Counted from the stretch's first letter, positions 25,938 through 36,289 are shown. The stretch: 64,000 nt of DNA from Enterobacter sp. CC120223-11 (GCF_900215375.1 NZ_OBEF01000001.1:1-64000), one strand, 5' to 3'. Numbers and translations are program-made. Notes: a model not told the origin generated them from the sequence alone.

Positions 25938-27656
25938 ATGAGCACACTACTGAATGCGCACTCCCTGTGCCACGACACGGCCTTTGGCCCCCTGTTTACC
26001 CATCTCACTTTCACCCTGAAAAAAGGCGATCGCGTCGGGCTTATTGGCTATAACGGCTGCGGTAAAAGTACCCTGCTTAAACTGTTAGACGGCACGCTTG
26101 AGCCCACTTCTGGCTACGTCTCCATCGCCGGACATTGCCTGCTGGCGCGCGTGGAGCAGCATCTGCCGGACTCGCTGAATCCTTTAACTATGCTCGATGC
26201 CGTGCTGGACAACATTCCTCACGCCGAGCGTGAAAGCCAGCGCTGGCGGGCAGAAGCCCTGCTTGCGGAAATGGGTTTCAGCCCGGCGGACTGCGCGTTA
26301 ACCGCAGCCACCCTGAGCGGCGGTCAGCACACGCGACTGCTCCTGGCGCGGGCGCTGATTACTTCACCGGACCTTCTGCTGCTGGATGAACCGGGAAACC
26401 ACCTCGATCTGCCCACGTTGCTGTGGCTGGAGCGCTTTCTTAACGGCTGGAACGGCAGCTTTATCGTCGTCTCACACGACCAGCAGCTGCTGGACAACGT
26501 GACCAACACCAGCTGGATCCTGCGAGACCGACAGCTGCACAGCTTCGCCCTTCCCTGTGGCGCTGCCCGTGCGGCACTGGCAGAGAAGGATGCGAGTGAC
26601 GCCCTGCGCTTTAAAGCGGAGCAGAAAGAGATCGACCGGGTGACCGCCAGCGCCAAAAGGCTCGCCGTATGGGGAAGCGTCTACGACAACGAAGACCTCT
26701 CCCGTAAGGCTAAACAGATGGAAAAACAGGTGGAACGGCTGAAAGAGAGCCAGACCGACGTCACCGCAGGCAGCCAGTGGAAATTGCAGCTTCAGGGCGA
26801 TGCCCTGCGGGCCGACCGTCTGCTGGCGCTGGATAACCTTCCTGTTCCGCCCGCGCCCGGGCTGCCACCGCTGTTCCGCACCCCGGTTGTTCGCCTGAAA
26901 AGCGGCGATCGGGTGGCGGTCATTGGCCGCAACGGCTGCGGGAAATCCTCCCTGCTGCGGCTTATCTGGCAGCATTATCAGGCAGGTATGCTGACGGAAG
27001 ATCTGAAAATCCACCCGCGTGTGGCGATGGGCTATTACGACCAGACGCTGCATCAGCTGGCTGATGAGGCCACGCTGTTTGAGGCGCTGGAGCCTTTTGC
27101 GCCCGAGCCTGAAACGCGGAAAATGGCCCTGATTAGCGCCGGATTCGCCTGGTCACGGCACGGCCAGGTGGTGAGTTCGCTGAGCGGCGGCGAGCGCTCC
27201 CGGCTGCTGTTTATCGGCCTGACGCTGGCGCGCTACAGCCTGCTGATGCTGGATGAGCCAACCAACCATTTGGATATGGAGGGTAAAGAAGCGCTGGCAG
27301 AAACGCTGCAATCCTTTGCCGGCGGCGTGCTTCTGGTAAGCCACGACCGCCATCTGCTGAAAGCCAGCTGCAACCGATTCTGGCTCATCGAAAACGGTGA
27401 ACTGGAAGAGTGGCATGATGCAGATGCGGCATGGGAAAGGCTGCGGGAGCCGGTACTCCACGGTTTCGCGCCAGAGCCTGATGTGAAAATTGAAACGACG
27501 GCCCATGCCTCAGACGACCTGCTGGAGAAATTGATCGAGCTCGAAACTCTGCTGGCTGACGATCAGGCCAGAAAACCGAAGCACCAGAAGCCGCAGCTTC
27601 AGGCTCAGTGGCAGCGTGAAATCCGCCTGCTAAACGCTCAGCTTGCATTGCTGTAG
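25938..27656 (+). CDS. ABC-F family ribosome-associated ATPase
   Basis: A 572-residue soluble protein with two ATP-binding domains and no membrane segment. Domain 1: GYNGCGKSTLL, LSGGQHTRLLLARAL, LLLLDEPGNHLD (Gly in place of the usual Thr). Linker at about 200-290, rich in charged helices (RKAKQMEKQVERLKESQ). Domain 2: GRNGCGKSSLL, LSGGERSRLLFIGL, LMLDEPTNHLD. C-terminal coiled-coil tail near 530-572. It is not one of the four E. coli ABC-F proteins (EttA, Uup, YbiT, YheS) as I know them. ABC-F proteins act in the ribosomal E site to relieve stalls or displace antibiotics; the attenuator-like leader favours an inducible, possibly drug-protective role. Confidence 0.88.
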   Translation: MSTLLNAHSLCHDTAFGPLFTHLTFTLKKGDRVGLIGYNGCGKSTLLKLLDGTLEPTSGYVSIAGHCLLARVEQHLPDSLNPLTMLDAVLDNIPHAERESQRWRAEALLAEMGFSPADCALTAATLSGGQHTRLLLARALITSPDLLLLDEPGNHLDLPTLLWLERFLNGWNGSFIVVSHDQQLLDNVTNTSWILRDRQLHSFALPCGAARAALAEKDASDALRFKAEQKEIDRVTASAKRLAVWGSVYDNEDLSRKAKQMEKQVERLKESQTDVTAGSQWKLQLQGDALRADRLLALDNLPVPPAPGLPPLFRTPVVRLKSGDRVAVIGRNGCGKSSLLRLIWQHYQAGMLTEDLKIHPRVAMGYYDQTLHQLADEATLFEALEPFAPEPETRKMALISAGFAWSRHGQVVSSLSGGERSRLLFIGLTLARYSLLMLDEPTNHLDMEGKEALAETLQSFAGGVLLVSHDRHLLKASCNRFWLIENGELEEWHDADAAWERLREPVLHGFAPEPDVKIETTAHASDDLLEKLIELETLLADDQARKPKHQKPQLQAQWQREIRLLNAQLALL

Positions 27657-27666
27657 TTATCCTCTG

Positions 27667-27700
27667 AATGCCGGGCGGCGCAGGCTTGCCCGGCTTACTG
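27667..27700. repeat. single REP-like unit
   Basis: GCCGGGCGGCG followed by TTGCCCGGCTTAC forms one REP-type hairpin just after the ABC-F stop codon. Confidence 0.65.
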
Positions 27701-27911
27701 GACTGAGAAATCTGCAAGATAAATCCCCCAGCAATCATAAACACCATTAATGCAATATGTAACAGAAAAGACTACCATTTCCTGTAAAACTATTACTTTA
27801 TGTTTCCATCGCCTTGCCAATTCAACAGAAAAATTTAACTCTGAGTGCGCAACGACGTCCATTTGTGCGCCGTGCCTGCATTGCAGATTTTCATTTTAAA
27901 AGGAGACATTC

Positions 27912-28922
27912 ATGAAAGCTGCCGTAGTTACCCAGGACCATCAGGTCAACGTCACTGAAAAAACGCTGCGCCCGCTGAAGCACGGGGAAGCGCTGCTGAA
28001 GATGGAGTGCTGCGGGGTCTGTCACACCGACCTGCATGTCAAAAACGGCGATTTTGGTGATAAAACCGGAGTCATTCTGGGCCATGAAGGGATTGGCATC
28101 GTCAAAGAAGTCGGCCCGGGCGTCAGTTCCCTGAAGGCGGGCGATCGCGCAAGCGTGGCGTGGTTCTTCCAGGGCTGCGGCCACTGTGAATACTGCAACA
28201 GCGGCAATGAAACGCTGTGTCGTGACGTGAAAAACGCCGGTTACAGCGTTGATGGCGGCATGGCCGAAGAGTGCATCGTGGTGGCAGATTACGCAGTAAA
28301 AGTGCCCGACGGCCTCGATTCTGCAGCCGCCAGCAGCATCACCTGCGCGGGCGTCACCACCTATAAAGCCGTGAAAATATCAAGTATTAAACCGGGCCAG
28401 TGGATTGCCATTTACGGCCTGGGTGGGCTCGGCAACCTCGCCCTGCAATATGCCAAAAATGTCTTTAATGCCAAAGTGATTGCGCTCGACGTCAACGATG
28501 AACAGCTGAAGCTGGCGGCGGAAATGGGTGCCGATCTGACGATCAACTCCCGCAGCGAAGACGCCGCGAAAATCGTGCAGGAAAAGACCGGCGGCGCCCA
28601 TGCCGCGGTTGTGACGGCGGTTGCCAAGGCGGCCTTTAACTCAGCCGTGGATGCCGTTCGGGCCGGTGGCCGCGTGGTAGCCGTTGGCCTGCCGCCGGAA
28701 TCCATGAGCCTCGATATTCCACGCCTGGTGCTGGACGGTATTCAGGTTGTCGGATCACTGGTGGGCACCCGTCAGGATCTTATCGAAGCCTTCCAGTTTG
28801 CCGCAGAAGGGAAAGTGGTACCGAAGGTCACGATGCGCCCGCTCGGTGACATCAACGCCATCTTTAAAGAGATGGAACAAGGTCAGATCCGCGGACGTAT
28901 GGTCATCGACCTGCGCCATTAA
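27912..28922 (+). CDS. adhP: ethanol-active alcohol dehydrogenase AdhP
   Basis: A 336-residue zinc alcohol dehydrogenase that interconverts primary alcohols and aldehydes with NAD. Catalytic zinc: [14 protein letters not shown] and GHEGIGIV; structural zinc cysteines: [16 protein letters not shown]; cofactor motif [16 protein letters not shown]. Length and position (near maeA and fdnGHI) match E. coli AdhP. The ribosome site AAAGGAG lies upstream of ATG 27912; a terminator follows. Confidence 0.96.
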   Translation: MKAAVVTQDHQVNVTEKTLRPLKHGEALLKMECCGVCHTDLHVKNGDFGDKTGVILGHEGIGIVKEVGPGVSSLKAGDRASVAWFFQGCGHCEYCNSGNETLCRDVKNAGYSVDGGMAEECIVVADYAVKVPDGLDSAAASSITCAGVTTYKAVKISSIKPGQWIAIYGLGGLGNLALQYAKNVFNAKVIALDVNDEQLKLAAEMGADLTINSRSEDAAKIVQEKTGGAHAAVVTAVAKAAFNSAVDAVRAGGRVVAVGLPPESMSLDIPRLVLDGIQVVGSLVGTRQDLIEAFQFAAEGKVVPKVTMRPLGDINAIFKEMEQGQIRGRMVIDLRH

Positions 28923-28938
28923 TCACGATGAAAACGAC

Positions 28939-28966
28939 AAACGGCGCCATTGTGCGCCGTTTTTTA
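28939..28966 (+). terminator. intrinsic terminator of adhP
   Basis: AAACGGCGC pairs with GCGCCGTTT across a six-base loop, followed by a T run. The A-rich left side allows it also to serve the convergent Rrf2 gene, whose stop is at 28974. Confidence 0.9.
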
Positions 28967-28973
28967 TACTGGA

Positions 28974-29483
28974 TTACGCCTTACTCCGACGATCGTTCAC
29001 CCACTGTTTGACCTCAATAGTGAACGTATCGGGTGCTTTACGGAACATTTTACGCGCCAGATCGAGCACGGTATGGCGGGCAAGTTCTTCTTCCATTCTT
29101 TGCTGAGCGCTGTCCATCACGGAACGGACGCCGCAGGGACCATCGCAAGCCCACGCGGGCGGTTTCTCATCGAATAACGCCAGCCGCTGGCGGATTTCTT
29201 TGCACTCGAACATCGACTTTTGGCCGTCAATGGCGTGGACGATATCCAGCACGCTGATGAGCTCGCTCGCCCGCGCCAGACGGAAGCCGCCGCCCTTTCC
29301 TTCTGTGCTCACCACCAGCCCCGCTCGGGACAAGCGCGTGAAAATCTTCGCCAGATAGTCGTACGGGACATTCTGCAGCTCTGCCAGTTCGCGCACGCTC
29401 ATATCACGCGCGTCGCCGTTGCCATCAACCATGCTCATCAGGCTGTGAATACCGTATTCCACGCCAGAACTGTAAAACGCCAT
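28974..29483 (-). CDS. Rrf2-family iron-sulfur-type transcriptional regulator
   Basis: A 169-residue regulator. The winged helix lies at residues 1-85 (SVRELAELQNVPYDYLAKIFTRLSRAGLVVSTEGKGGGFRLAR). Three cysteines follow in the Rrf2 cluster region: FECKEIRQ, then WACDGPC, the spacing used for [Fe-S] binding by IscR/NsrR relatives. It would sense redox, iron-sulfur or nitric oxide status. It is divergent from the NADH dehydrogenase-like gene and a long palindrome overlaps that gene's promoter. The C-terminus is longer than IscR. Confidence 0.88.
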   Translation of the reverse strand: MAFYSSGVEYGIHSLMSMVDGNGDARDMSVRELAELQNVPYDYLAKIFTRLSRAGLVVSTEGKGGGFRLARASELISVLDIVHAIDGQKSMFECKEIRQRLALFDEKPPAWACDGPCGVRSVMDSAQQRMEEELARHTVLDLARKMFRKAPDTFTIEVKQWVNDRRSKA

Positions 29484-29537
29484 TTTGTGCTCCTGTGCTA
29501 ATTCTGTGGAGATGATAACTCAGATACTCAGAAAGAT

Positions 29538-29567
29538 CTTGCCGGAGTTAACTCCGACAAGTATAGT
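29538..29567 (+). promoter_or_regulatory. promoter with overlapping Rrf2 operator
   Basis: A sigma-70-like promoter for the oxidoreductase gene: TTGCCG at 29539-29544, 17-base spacer, TATAGT at 29562-29567. A palindrome with core CGGAGTTAACTCCG at 29543-29556, extended by CTTG and CAAG (29538-29561, one mismatched pair), covers the -35 and the whole spacer, an ideal repressor site for the divergent Rrf2 protein. Confidence 0.7.
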
Positions 29568-29614
29568 AGCAGTTATCGGGGCCGGGTGGCCCAAATATGC
29601 ATAAAGGAATCACC

Positions 29615-30817
29615 ATGAAACAACGTATTCTTATCATCGGCAGCGGTTTTGCAGGCATGTGGGCAGCCGTCAGCGCGGCACGTGTGGCACATTTGCAGGG
29701 CAACACTAACCTTGAAATCGCCGTGCTGGCCCCGCAGCCGGAACTGCGTGTCAGACCGCGTTTTTATGAAGCCAACGTCTCGACCTTAACCGCTGATTTG
29801 CAGCCGCTGTTCGCCGAGTTGAATATTCGTTTCATTGCCGGCCACGCTGAACGTGTGGACTCCGCTGAGAGCGGTGTCTGGTACAAAACGCCGGAATCTG
29901 ATTCAACGTTTCTTTCTTATGACAAGCTGATCATCGCGAGCGGCAGCCGCCTGCACCACTTCGGTATTAAAGGCATTGCCGAACACGGTTTTGATATCGA
30001 TCAGCTGGACACAGCTCAGCGTCTGGAAGATCACCTGAATGCGCTGGCGAGCCAGCCAGAAAGCGCCGCGCGCAATACCGTTGTCGTGTGCGGCGGTGGC
30101 TTCACAGGGATTGAACTCGCCACCGAGCTCCCTTCCCGTCTGAAGTCACTTTTGGGTAGCGATACAAATACTAAAGTAGTCGTAGTTGAGCGCGGTTCAC
30201 AGATTGGCGGTCGTTACAGCGAAGCGTTACGCAAAATCATCAGCGATGCCTCCGACGAGCTCGGTATTGAGTGGCGTCTCAATGCCGCGGTTGAAGTGGT
30301 TGATGCTGGCGGCGTAACGCTTCAGGACGGCAGCCGCATTGACGCCGCCACCGTCGTCTGGACGGCAGGCGTGCAGGCCAGCGCGTTTGGCGAGAACCTC
30401 ACCGCAGACCGCGATAATCTGGGCCGTTTTGTGGTCACCGAAGAGTTGCAGATCCCCGGTTACAACAATATCTATGCCACGGGCGATATGGCGCACGCTA
30501 AAACCGACACCCTCGGCAATACCGCGTTAATGACCTGCCAGCACGCCATTCAGTTAGGGAAATTTGCCGGACACAACGCCGCAGCAAGCCTGCTTGGCGT
30601 AGAAGGCCTGCCGTACCGTCAGGAATTTTACGTGACCTGTCTCGATTTGGGTGCCTGGGGCGCGGTCTATACCGAAGGCTGGGAGCAGGAAGTGAAAATG
30701 GTGCGCGAAGAAGCGAAAAAGCTGAAAATTGCTATCACCAATGAACTGATTTATCCGCCAAAAGCTGACCGTGACGTGGCCTTCGCCGCCGCCGACCCAC
30801 TGGCGAAGTTCGTCTAG
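29615..30817 (+). CDS. FAD-dependent NADH dehydrogenase-like oxidoreductase
   Basis: A 400-residue flavoprotein of the NDH-2 type: FAD motif ILIIGSGFAGMWAAVSAARVA at the N-terminus, second nucleotide motif VVCGGGFTGIELATEL near 155-170, and the late FAD segment IYATGDMAHA. It would pass electrons from NADH to quinone or another acceptor. It is shorter than E. coli Ndh (434) and lacks an obvious C-terminal membrane anchor. AAGGAATCACC precedes ATG 29615. Its promoter is overlapped by a palindrome likely bound by the Rrf2 regulator. Confidence 0.85.
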   Translation: MKQRILIIGSGFAGMWAAVSAARVAHLQGNTNLEIAVLAPQPELRVRPRFYEANVSTLTADLQPLFAELNIRFIAGHAERVDSAESGVWYKTPESDSTFLSYDKLIIASGSRLHHFGIKGIAEHGFDIDQLDTAQRLEDHLNALASQPESAARNTVVVCGGGFTGIELATELPSRLKSLLGSDTNTKVVVVERGSQIGGRYSEALRKIISDASDELGIEWRLNAAVEVVDAGGVTLQDGSRIDAATVVWTAGVQASAFGENLTADRDNLGRFVVTEELQIPGYNNIYATGDMAHAKTDTLGNTALMTCQHAIQLGKFAGHNAAASLLGVEGLPYRQEFYVTCLDLGAWGAVYTEGWEQEVKMVREEAKKLKIAITNELIYPPKADRDVAFAAADPLAKFV

Positions 30818-30835
30818 TTTTTGTATCTCCTCTGC

Positions 30836-30867
30836 AAAGGCCTGGTTCAACACCGGGCCTTTTTCTT
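30836..30867 (+). terminator. intrinsic terminator after oxidoreductase gene
   Basis: AAAGGCCTGG pairs with CCGGGCCTTT (one unpaired base), followed by TTTCTTTT. Confidence 0.85.
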
Positions 30868-30966
30868 TTGCGGCGAGGCTCGAAGAATCCTCCCGTCCCG
30901 CTTGTTGCTCCGCCCTCACCGAACAAGAATCACTCCCGACCCTTATCGCATGACGAAAAAATAATC

Positions 30967-31011
30967 GTTGCGCGGAACGCAACACTCATATACCGTTCCT
31001 CATGAGGGAAC
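30967..31011 (+). promoter_or_regulatory. candidate autoregulatory operators of the toxin-antitoxin pair
   Basis: Two inverted repeats precede the operon: GTTGCG-N5-CGCAAC at 30967-30983 and GTTCCTCATGAGGGAAC at 30995-31011 (one extra G), with CATATA between them as a possible -10. This is the usual setting for HigA-type autorepression. Confidence 0.5.
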
Positions 31012-31024
31012 ACGAGAGGGACCG

Positions 31025-31303
31025 ATGATCGTGAGCTTTCGACATAAAGGATTACGTAATTTGTTCTATTACGATGAAACCGCAGGTGTTCATCCCTGGC
31101 ACGTTAAGCGCTTAAAAGAACAGCTAACGCTGCTGCAGGCTGCCACCAGCCCCAGATCGATGGACATACCAGGCTATCGCCTGCATGAGCTGAAAGGCAG
31201 CCGTGAAGGCGTTTGGTCAGTAAAAGTTTCGGGTAACTGGCGTCTGACGTTTGAGTTTATTAACGGTGACGCATACCTGTTAGATTATGAGGATTATCAC
31301 TGA
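31025..31303 (+). CDS. HigB-type toxin (RelE superfamily)
   Basis: A 92-residue protein with the HigB pattern: [14 protein letters not shown], a central [26 protein letters not shown] and C-terminal [11 protein letters not shown]. It would be a ribosome-dependent mRNA endonuclease. ATG 31025 follows GAGAGGGAC. Its stop overlaps the antitoxin start (TGATG), the toxin-first order typical of higBA. Confidence 0.88.
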   Translation: MIVSFRHKGLRNLFYYDETAGVHPWHVKRLKEQLTLLQAATSPRSMDIPGYRLHELKGSREGVWSVKVSGNWRLTFEFINGDAYLLDYEDYH

Positions 31304-31593
31304 TGAAAATGGCAAACCCCGTAAGCCCTGGAGAAATCATTCAGAGTGCGTTGGTCGAGCTGAACGTCAGCCTGCGAGAATTTGCGCGAGCGATGGACAT
31401 TGCTCCTTCCACGGCCAGCCGTCTGTTGACGGGCAAAGCAGCATTAACGCCTGAAATGGCTATCAGGCTTGAAGCGGTAATCGGCAGTACTGCGCAGACG
31501 TGGCTCAACGTGCAGCAGAACTGGAGCCTGGCTGAGGCAAAAAAACGCGTGGATGTATCGGGATTAAAGCCGCTCAGAGCGCACAAAGCATAA
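31303..31593 (+). CDS. HigA-type antitoxin (YddM-like)
   Basis: A 96-residue XRE-family protein: [54 protein letters not shown] forms the helix-turn-helix. It should neutralise the toxin and repress the operon. It occupies the place of E. coli yddM, between adhP and fdnI. The pair therefore looks ancestral rather than newly acquired. Confidence 0.9.
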   Translation: MKMANPVSPGEIIQSALVELNVSLREFARAMDIAPSTASRLLTGKAALTPEMAIRLEAVIGSTAQTWLNVQQNWSLAEAKKRVDVSGLKPLRAHKA

Positions 31594-31626
31594 AAAAATG
31601 GCGCCGGTTAAGGCGCCATGCTTTTT
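31592..31626. terminator. bidirectional terminator between antitoxin gene and fdnI
   Basis: ATGGCGCC at 31598-31605 pairs with GGCGCCAT at 31612-31619, with an A run on the left and a T run on the right, serving both convergent transcripts. Confidence 0.9.
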
Positions 31627-31631
31627 CAGTA

Positions 31632-32279
31632 TTAGTCAGTGGTTTTCTGTTGCGCTTCGCGCTGTTCAACCTCAGCATACCAGCGAGGATGATGTTTCCG
31701 CGCCCAACGGCGGCTGACCTTCCCTTCAATCATGCCCTTTATCGAACCTTTTACCCAGAACGCCATGTACATATGAATCAGAATGGCGTGGATCAGGATA
31801 ATGGCCGACGTGGCATGAATCAGCAGGCTGTAGCGAATCACCTGAATCGGGAAGTAATCGGCGAAATACGGCCGCCAGATGATAACGCCAGTCACCAGCA
31901 GCACAAAGATCATGCTCATGATGGTCCAGAACATCATCTTCTGCCCGGCGTTATACTTGCCCACCTTCGCCACTTTATGTTCGTTGCCCTTCAGCACTTC
32001 AACAATCCCTTTCAGCCAGGGAAGATCCTGCTTGTCCGGGATGTTGTGCTTCACAAAGCGGAAGAACATAAACATTAGCGCCACGAAAATCAGCACGCCA
32101 AAGAAGGGATGCAGAATGCGCCCCATCTGCGGCGTGCCGAAGGTTTCCGTCAGCCACTGCAGAGACGGGAAGAAGAACGAAATCCCCGAAAGTGACACCA
32201 GAAAGAAGCACACCACCACCGTCCAGTGGCAGGCCCGGTCGATAAACTTCGTGCGCACAATCATCTTCGATTTACTCAT
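31632..32279 (-). CDS. fdnI: formate dehydrogenase-N gamma subunit (cytochrome b556)
   Basis: A 215-residue inner-membrane subunit with four membrane segments ([70 protein letters not shown]). Histidines in DRACHWT, LHPFF and IHAILIH are in position to ligate the two b hemes. It passes electrons from FdnH to menaquinone. ATG 32279 overlaps fdnH by eight bases, as in a translationally coupled operon; E. coli FdnI has 217 residues. Confidence 0.96.
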   Translation of the reverse strand: MSKSKMIVRTKFIDRACHWTVVVCFFLVSLSGISFFFPSLQWLTETFGTPQMGRILHPFFGVLIFVALMFMFFRFVKHNIPDKQDLPWLKGIVEVLKGNEHKVAKVGKYNAGQKMMFWTIMSMIFVLLVTGVIIWRPYFADYFPIQVIRYSLLIHATSAIILIHAILIHMYMAFWVKGSIKGMIEGKVSRRWARKHHPRWYAEVEQREAQQKTTD

Positions 32280-33156
32280 GATCGCTCTCCTCGTCATCAT
32301 CCACCTCTTTGTTAGGGCCAATGCCGATGTAGTGATACATCAGCCCGGCAAAGGTGGCGATAAAACCTGCGGCAGAGAGCGGCTTGAGGATCCCTTTCCA
32401 CAAATTCACCGACGTATCAATTTTCGGATCCTTCGGCAGCTTGTGGTACAGCTCTGGCTGGTCGGCATGATGCAGCACGTACATCACATGCGTGCCGCCC
32501 ACGCCTTGCGGGTTGTATACCCCCGCGTGAGGATAGCCGCGTGCTTTCAGCTTACCGACGCGCTCTTCCGCTACCGCCAGCATCTCTTTTTTGGTACCAA
32601 AATGAATGGCGCCCGTCGGACAGGTTTTCACGCAGGCAGGCTCCTGGCCGATGCTGACGCGGTCGACGCAGAGCGTGCATTTGTATACCCGGTTGTCCTC
32701 TTTATTGAGACGCGGCACGTTGAACGGACAGCCCGCAATGCAGTAGCCGCAGCCGATGCAGTTGTCCTGCTGAAAATCGACAATGCCGTTGGCGTACTGC
32801 ACGATAGCGCCCGCTGATGGACAGGCCTTCAGGCAGCCAGGATCTTCGCAGTGCATGCAGCCATCCTTGCGGATGAGCCACTCCAGCCTGCCGTTCTGTT
32901 CGGTTTCGCTAAAGCGCATCACCGTCCAGGATTTGGCGCTCAGATCGGCCGGGTTGTCGTAAACACCCACGCAGTGACCCACGTCGTCGCGAATATCGTT
33001 CCACTCCGAGCACGCCACCTGGCAGGCCTTACAGCCCACGCAGGAGGAGACATCGATAAGCTTCGCCACTTCTTCTTTATAATCCCGCGCGCGGGGCGCG
33101 GGCGTTATACCGTTGGTGGCCGAGCGTTTGATGATGTCCTGTGTTTCCATTGACAT
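32272..33156 (-). CDS. fdnH: formate dehydrogenase-N beta subunit (iron-sulfur)
   Basis: A 294-residue periplasm-facing electron-transfer subunit, identical in length to E. coli FdnH. Four [4Fe-4S] cysteine groups are visible: [35 protein letters not shown] and CTLCVDR ... CVKTC. A single C-terminal membrane anchor ([18 protein letters not shown]) fixes it to FdnI. It lies 11 bases after fdnG. Confidence 0.97.
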   Translation of the reverse strand: MSMETQDIIKRSATNGITPAPRARDYKEEVAKLIDVSSCVGCKACQVACSEWNDIRDDVGHCVGVYDNPADLSAKSWTVMRFSETEQNGRLEWLIRKDGCMHCEDPGCLKACPSAGAIVQYANGIVDFQQDNCIGCGYCIAGCPFNVPRLNKEDNRVYKCTLCVDRVSIGQEPACVKTCPTGAIHFGTKKEMLAVAEERVGKLKARGYPHAGVYNPQGVGGTHVMYVLHHADQPELYHKLPKDPKIDTSVNLWKGILKPLSAAGFIATFAGLMYHYIGIGPNKEVDDDEESDHE

Positions 33157-33167
33157 AGCTTCGCTCC

Positions 33168-36100
33168 TTACGCTTTCTCGATGTTAACCAGAAACGCTTT
33201 GTACTCCGGCGTCTGGGAGTTGGCATCGCCAACGTTTGGCGTCAGGGTATTGGCGATATAGCCCTTCTTCGCCACGCCCTCAAAGCCCCAGTGCAGCGGA
33301 ATACCAACGGTTTCCACCTGCTGTCCGTTGACGTTCAGCGTATGCAGACGACGGGTGACCACCGCCACGGCGCGAATAAAGCCGCGCTGACTGCTCACTT
33401 TCACCTTATCGCCGTTGGCAATGCCTTTGCTTTTCGCCAGCCCTTCGCTGATTTCAACGAACTGCTCCGGCTGCGCGATGGCGTTCAGGCGCGCGTGCTT
33501 GGTCCAGGTGTGGAAATGCTCGGTCAGGCGATAAGTGGTGCCGACATACGGGAACTTATCCTTTTTGCCCAAACGCGCCACGTCGTCTTCATAGATGCGC
33601 ACCACCGGGTTCGACACCACTTTCGGGTGCAGCGGGTTGGTGCCAAGCGGCGTTTCCATTGGCTCGTAGTGTTCCGGGAACGGCCCTTCGGCGAGCTTAT
33701 CGAGCGCAAACAGGCGGCCCAGCCCTTCAGGCTGCATGATAAACGGCCCGGTGGCGCTGCCCGGCGCGGCGGTGTTGTAGTCAGGGATATCGTTCCCCGC
33801 CCACTTCTTGCCGTCCCACTGGATAAGCATCCGTTTCGCATCCCACGGTTTGCCGTTGATGTCTGCGGAAGCACGGTTATAGAGCACGCGGCGGTTCAGC
33901 GGCCACGCCCAGGACCAGCCGAGCGTATTGCCGAGTCCGGACGGATCCGCGTTGTCGCGGTTCGCCATCTGGTTGCCTTTTTCGGTCCAGCTTCCGGCGT
34001 AGATCCAGCAGGAAGACGCCGTCGAGCCATCGTCGCGCAGCAGTGCGAAGCTGTTCAGCAGTTCGCCCTTCTTCGCCACCTGCACGCCGTTCGCGTCAAA
34101 GAGATCGTCGAGCGCATAGCCGTTGTTCTCTTTTGCCACTTCGTCAGAGGCCGGGCTGTCCGGCAGCTTATAGTGCCAGTTCATGCTGAGCAGCGGCTCA
34201 ACGCCGTTACCGCCTTCTGCCACATACATCTCGCGCAGGCGATGGTAAATGCCGGCAAGGATTTCACCGTCGTTGATCGCTTCTCCCGGCGGCTCTGCGC
34301 CCTTCCAGTGCCACTGCAGCCAGCGGCCGGAGTTGGCAATTGAGCCGTCTTCTTCCGCAAAGCAGGTGGACGGCAGGCGGAACACTTCGGTCTGGATCGC
34401 CGACGGATCGACGTCGTTCATCTCACCGTGGTTCTGCCAGAAGGTGGAGGTTTCCGTCACCAGCGGATCGATAACCACCATGTATTTCAGCTTGCTGAGG
34501 CTCTGCACAACCTTGTTTTTGTCAGGGAACGACGCCACCGGGTTGAAGCCCTGGCAGAAATAGCCGTTCACTTCGCCCTTATCCATCAGGTGGAAATACT
34601 TGATGACGTCATACGCCTGGTCCCATTTCGGCAGCCAGTCGAAACCCCAGCTGTTCTCCTTCTGCGCCTTGTCGCCATAGAAGGCTTTCATCAGGCTGAC
34701 GAAGAATTTCGGGTAGTTGCCCCAGTAGTTCACCTGATCGGCAAGCGTAGCTTTTGGCGTGTTAGCGGTCAGGTAGGTTTGCAGATCGGTTTGCTTTTCG
34801 GACGGCAGCGTCAGGTAGCCTGGCAGGCTGGTTGAAAGCAGACCGAGGTCGGTAAGGCCCTGAATATTTGAGTGACCACGCAGCGCATTCACCCCGCCGC
34901 CCGCCATACCCATGTTGCCGAGCAGCAGCTGGATCATGGCCATAGTACGGATGTTCTGCGCCCCGACAGTGTGCTGGGTCCAGCCCAGGGCATACAGGAA
35001 GGTGGTGGTACGTTCGGCGGCGCTGGTTGATGCCAGCACTTCGCAGATTTTCAGGAAATCAGCTTTCGGCGTGCCGCAAATGTTCTCCACCACGTCCGGC
35101 GTATAGCGGGAAACGTGCTGCTTCAGCAGGTTCCAGACGCAGCGTGGATCGCTCAGCGTCTCGTCGCGTTTCGCGTAGCCGTTTTCATCGAACTGATAGT
35201 TCCAGGAGGATTTGTCGTACTGCCGTTTCGCTTCGTCGTAGCCACTGAACAGGCCCTCTTCAAAGCTAAAATCTTCGCGCACCAGCAGGCTGGCGTTGGT
35301 GTAGTGCTTCACGTACTCCGCATTGATTTTATTGTTTTCAATCAGGTACAGCAGCACGCCGGACAGGAAGGTTATGTCCGTGCCGGAGCGAATAGGCGCA
35401 TAAATATCGGCCACCGACGCGGTGCGCGTGAAGCGCGGGTCGACGACGATAAGCGTCGCATCGTTGTTGTTTTTGGCTTCCATCGCCCAGCGGAATCCGA
35501 CGGGATGCGCTTCAGCGGCGTTGCCGCCCATCACCATCACCACGTTGGCGTTTTTGATATCCACCCAGTGGTTGGTCATCGCACCGCGACCAAATGTTGG
35601 AGCAAGACTTGCTACCGTTGGTCCGTGTCAGACGCGCGCCTGGTTGTCTACCGCCAGCATCCCGAGGGAGCGGGCAAATTTTTGCGTCAGGATACCGGTT
35701 TCGTTACTGGCGGCCGAGGCGCAAAGCATCCCGGTGGAGAGCCAGCGGTTCACCGTGGTGCCCTGCTCGTTTTTCTCAATAAAATTGGCATCGCGATCGG
35801 CTTTCATCAGCTTCGCAATGCGCTCAAAGGCTTCATTCCAGGAGATACGCTGCCATTTGTCAGAGCCGGGCGCACGGTATTCCGGGTAGCGCAGGCGGTT
35901 TTCGCTGTGGATATAATCCAGCAGGCCCGCGCCCTTCGGGCAAAGCGCCCCACGGCTCACCGGATGATCCGGATCCCCCTCGATGTGATAGATAGACTCG
36001 CGCACGTTTTTCGCGCCGTCCCCCTGGCTGTACATCAACAGCCCACAACCCACGGAACAGTATGTGCAGGTATTACGAACCTCTCTGGCGCGCAGCAGCT

Positions 36101-36215
36101 TAAAGTTGCGCGCCTGGGCCAGCGCTATTTTGGGGGCAAACCCCAGCACTGCCGCCGTCGTTCCTGCCATCCCGCCCGCGCAGATTTTAAAGAATTTTCT
36201 GCGACTGACGTCCAT
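33168..36215 (-). CDS. fdnG: formate dehydrogenase-N alpha subunit, selenoprotein
   Basis: A 1015-residue molybdopterin enzyme that oxidises formate in the periplasm, same length as in E. coli. A twin-arginine signal ([15 protein letters not shown]) sends the folded complex through Tat. A [4Fe-4S] site follows: [13 protein letters not shown] ... GALCPKG. The frame is interrupted by TGA at 35628-35630, codon 196, exactly where selenocysteine binds molybdenum; the context reads DNQARV-Sec-HGPTVA. Sequence after the TGA continues the enzyme ([26 protein letters not shown]). Automatic callers will split it into two. The upstream gap has a possible FNR site. Order fdnGHI is standard. Confidence 0.97.
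35599..35627 (-). promoter_or_regulatory. bacterial SECIS element for Sec196 of fdnG
   Basis: On the minus strand, just after the UGA, AGCAA and TTGCT (35601-35613) form a perfect stem capped by GTC, flanked by GG...CC with one bulged T. Bulged U and GU-containing apical loop are the features recognised by SelB in E. coli fdhF and fdnG. Confidence 0.9.
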
Positions 36216-36275
36216 GATTCCCTCGTTAATCAGGATTAAACTGGCCGAAATTTAACAGCCGTGGCCGGGGACAAT

Positions 36276-36289
36276 TTGCGGCAAATCAA
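36276..36289 (-). promoter_or_regulatory. possible FNR site upstream of fdnG
   Basis: On the minus strand TTGATTTGCCGCAA has a perfect left half (TTGAT) and a partial right half of the FNR consensus TTGAT-N4-ATCAA, 61-74 bases before the fdnG start. E. coli fdnG is FNR- and NarL-activated; NarL heptamers were not confidently found. Confidence 0.45.

Noticed and set aside
33168-36215. fdnG as a nonsense pseudogene
   Set aside because: The interrupting TGA is at the known selenocysteine position with a proper SECIS element.
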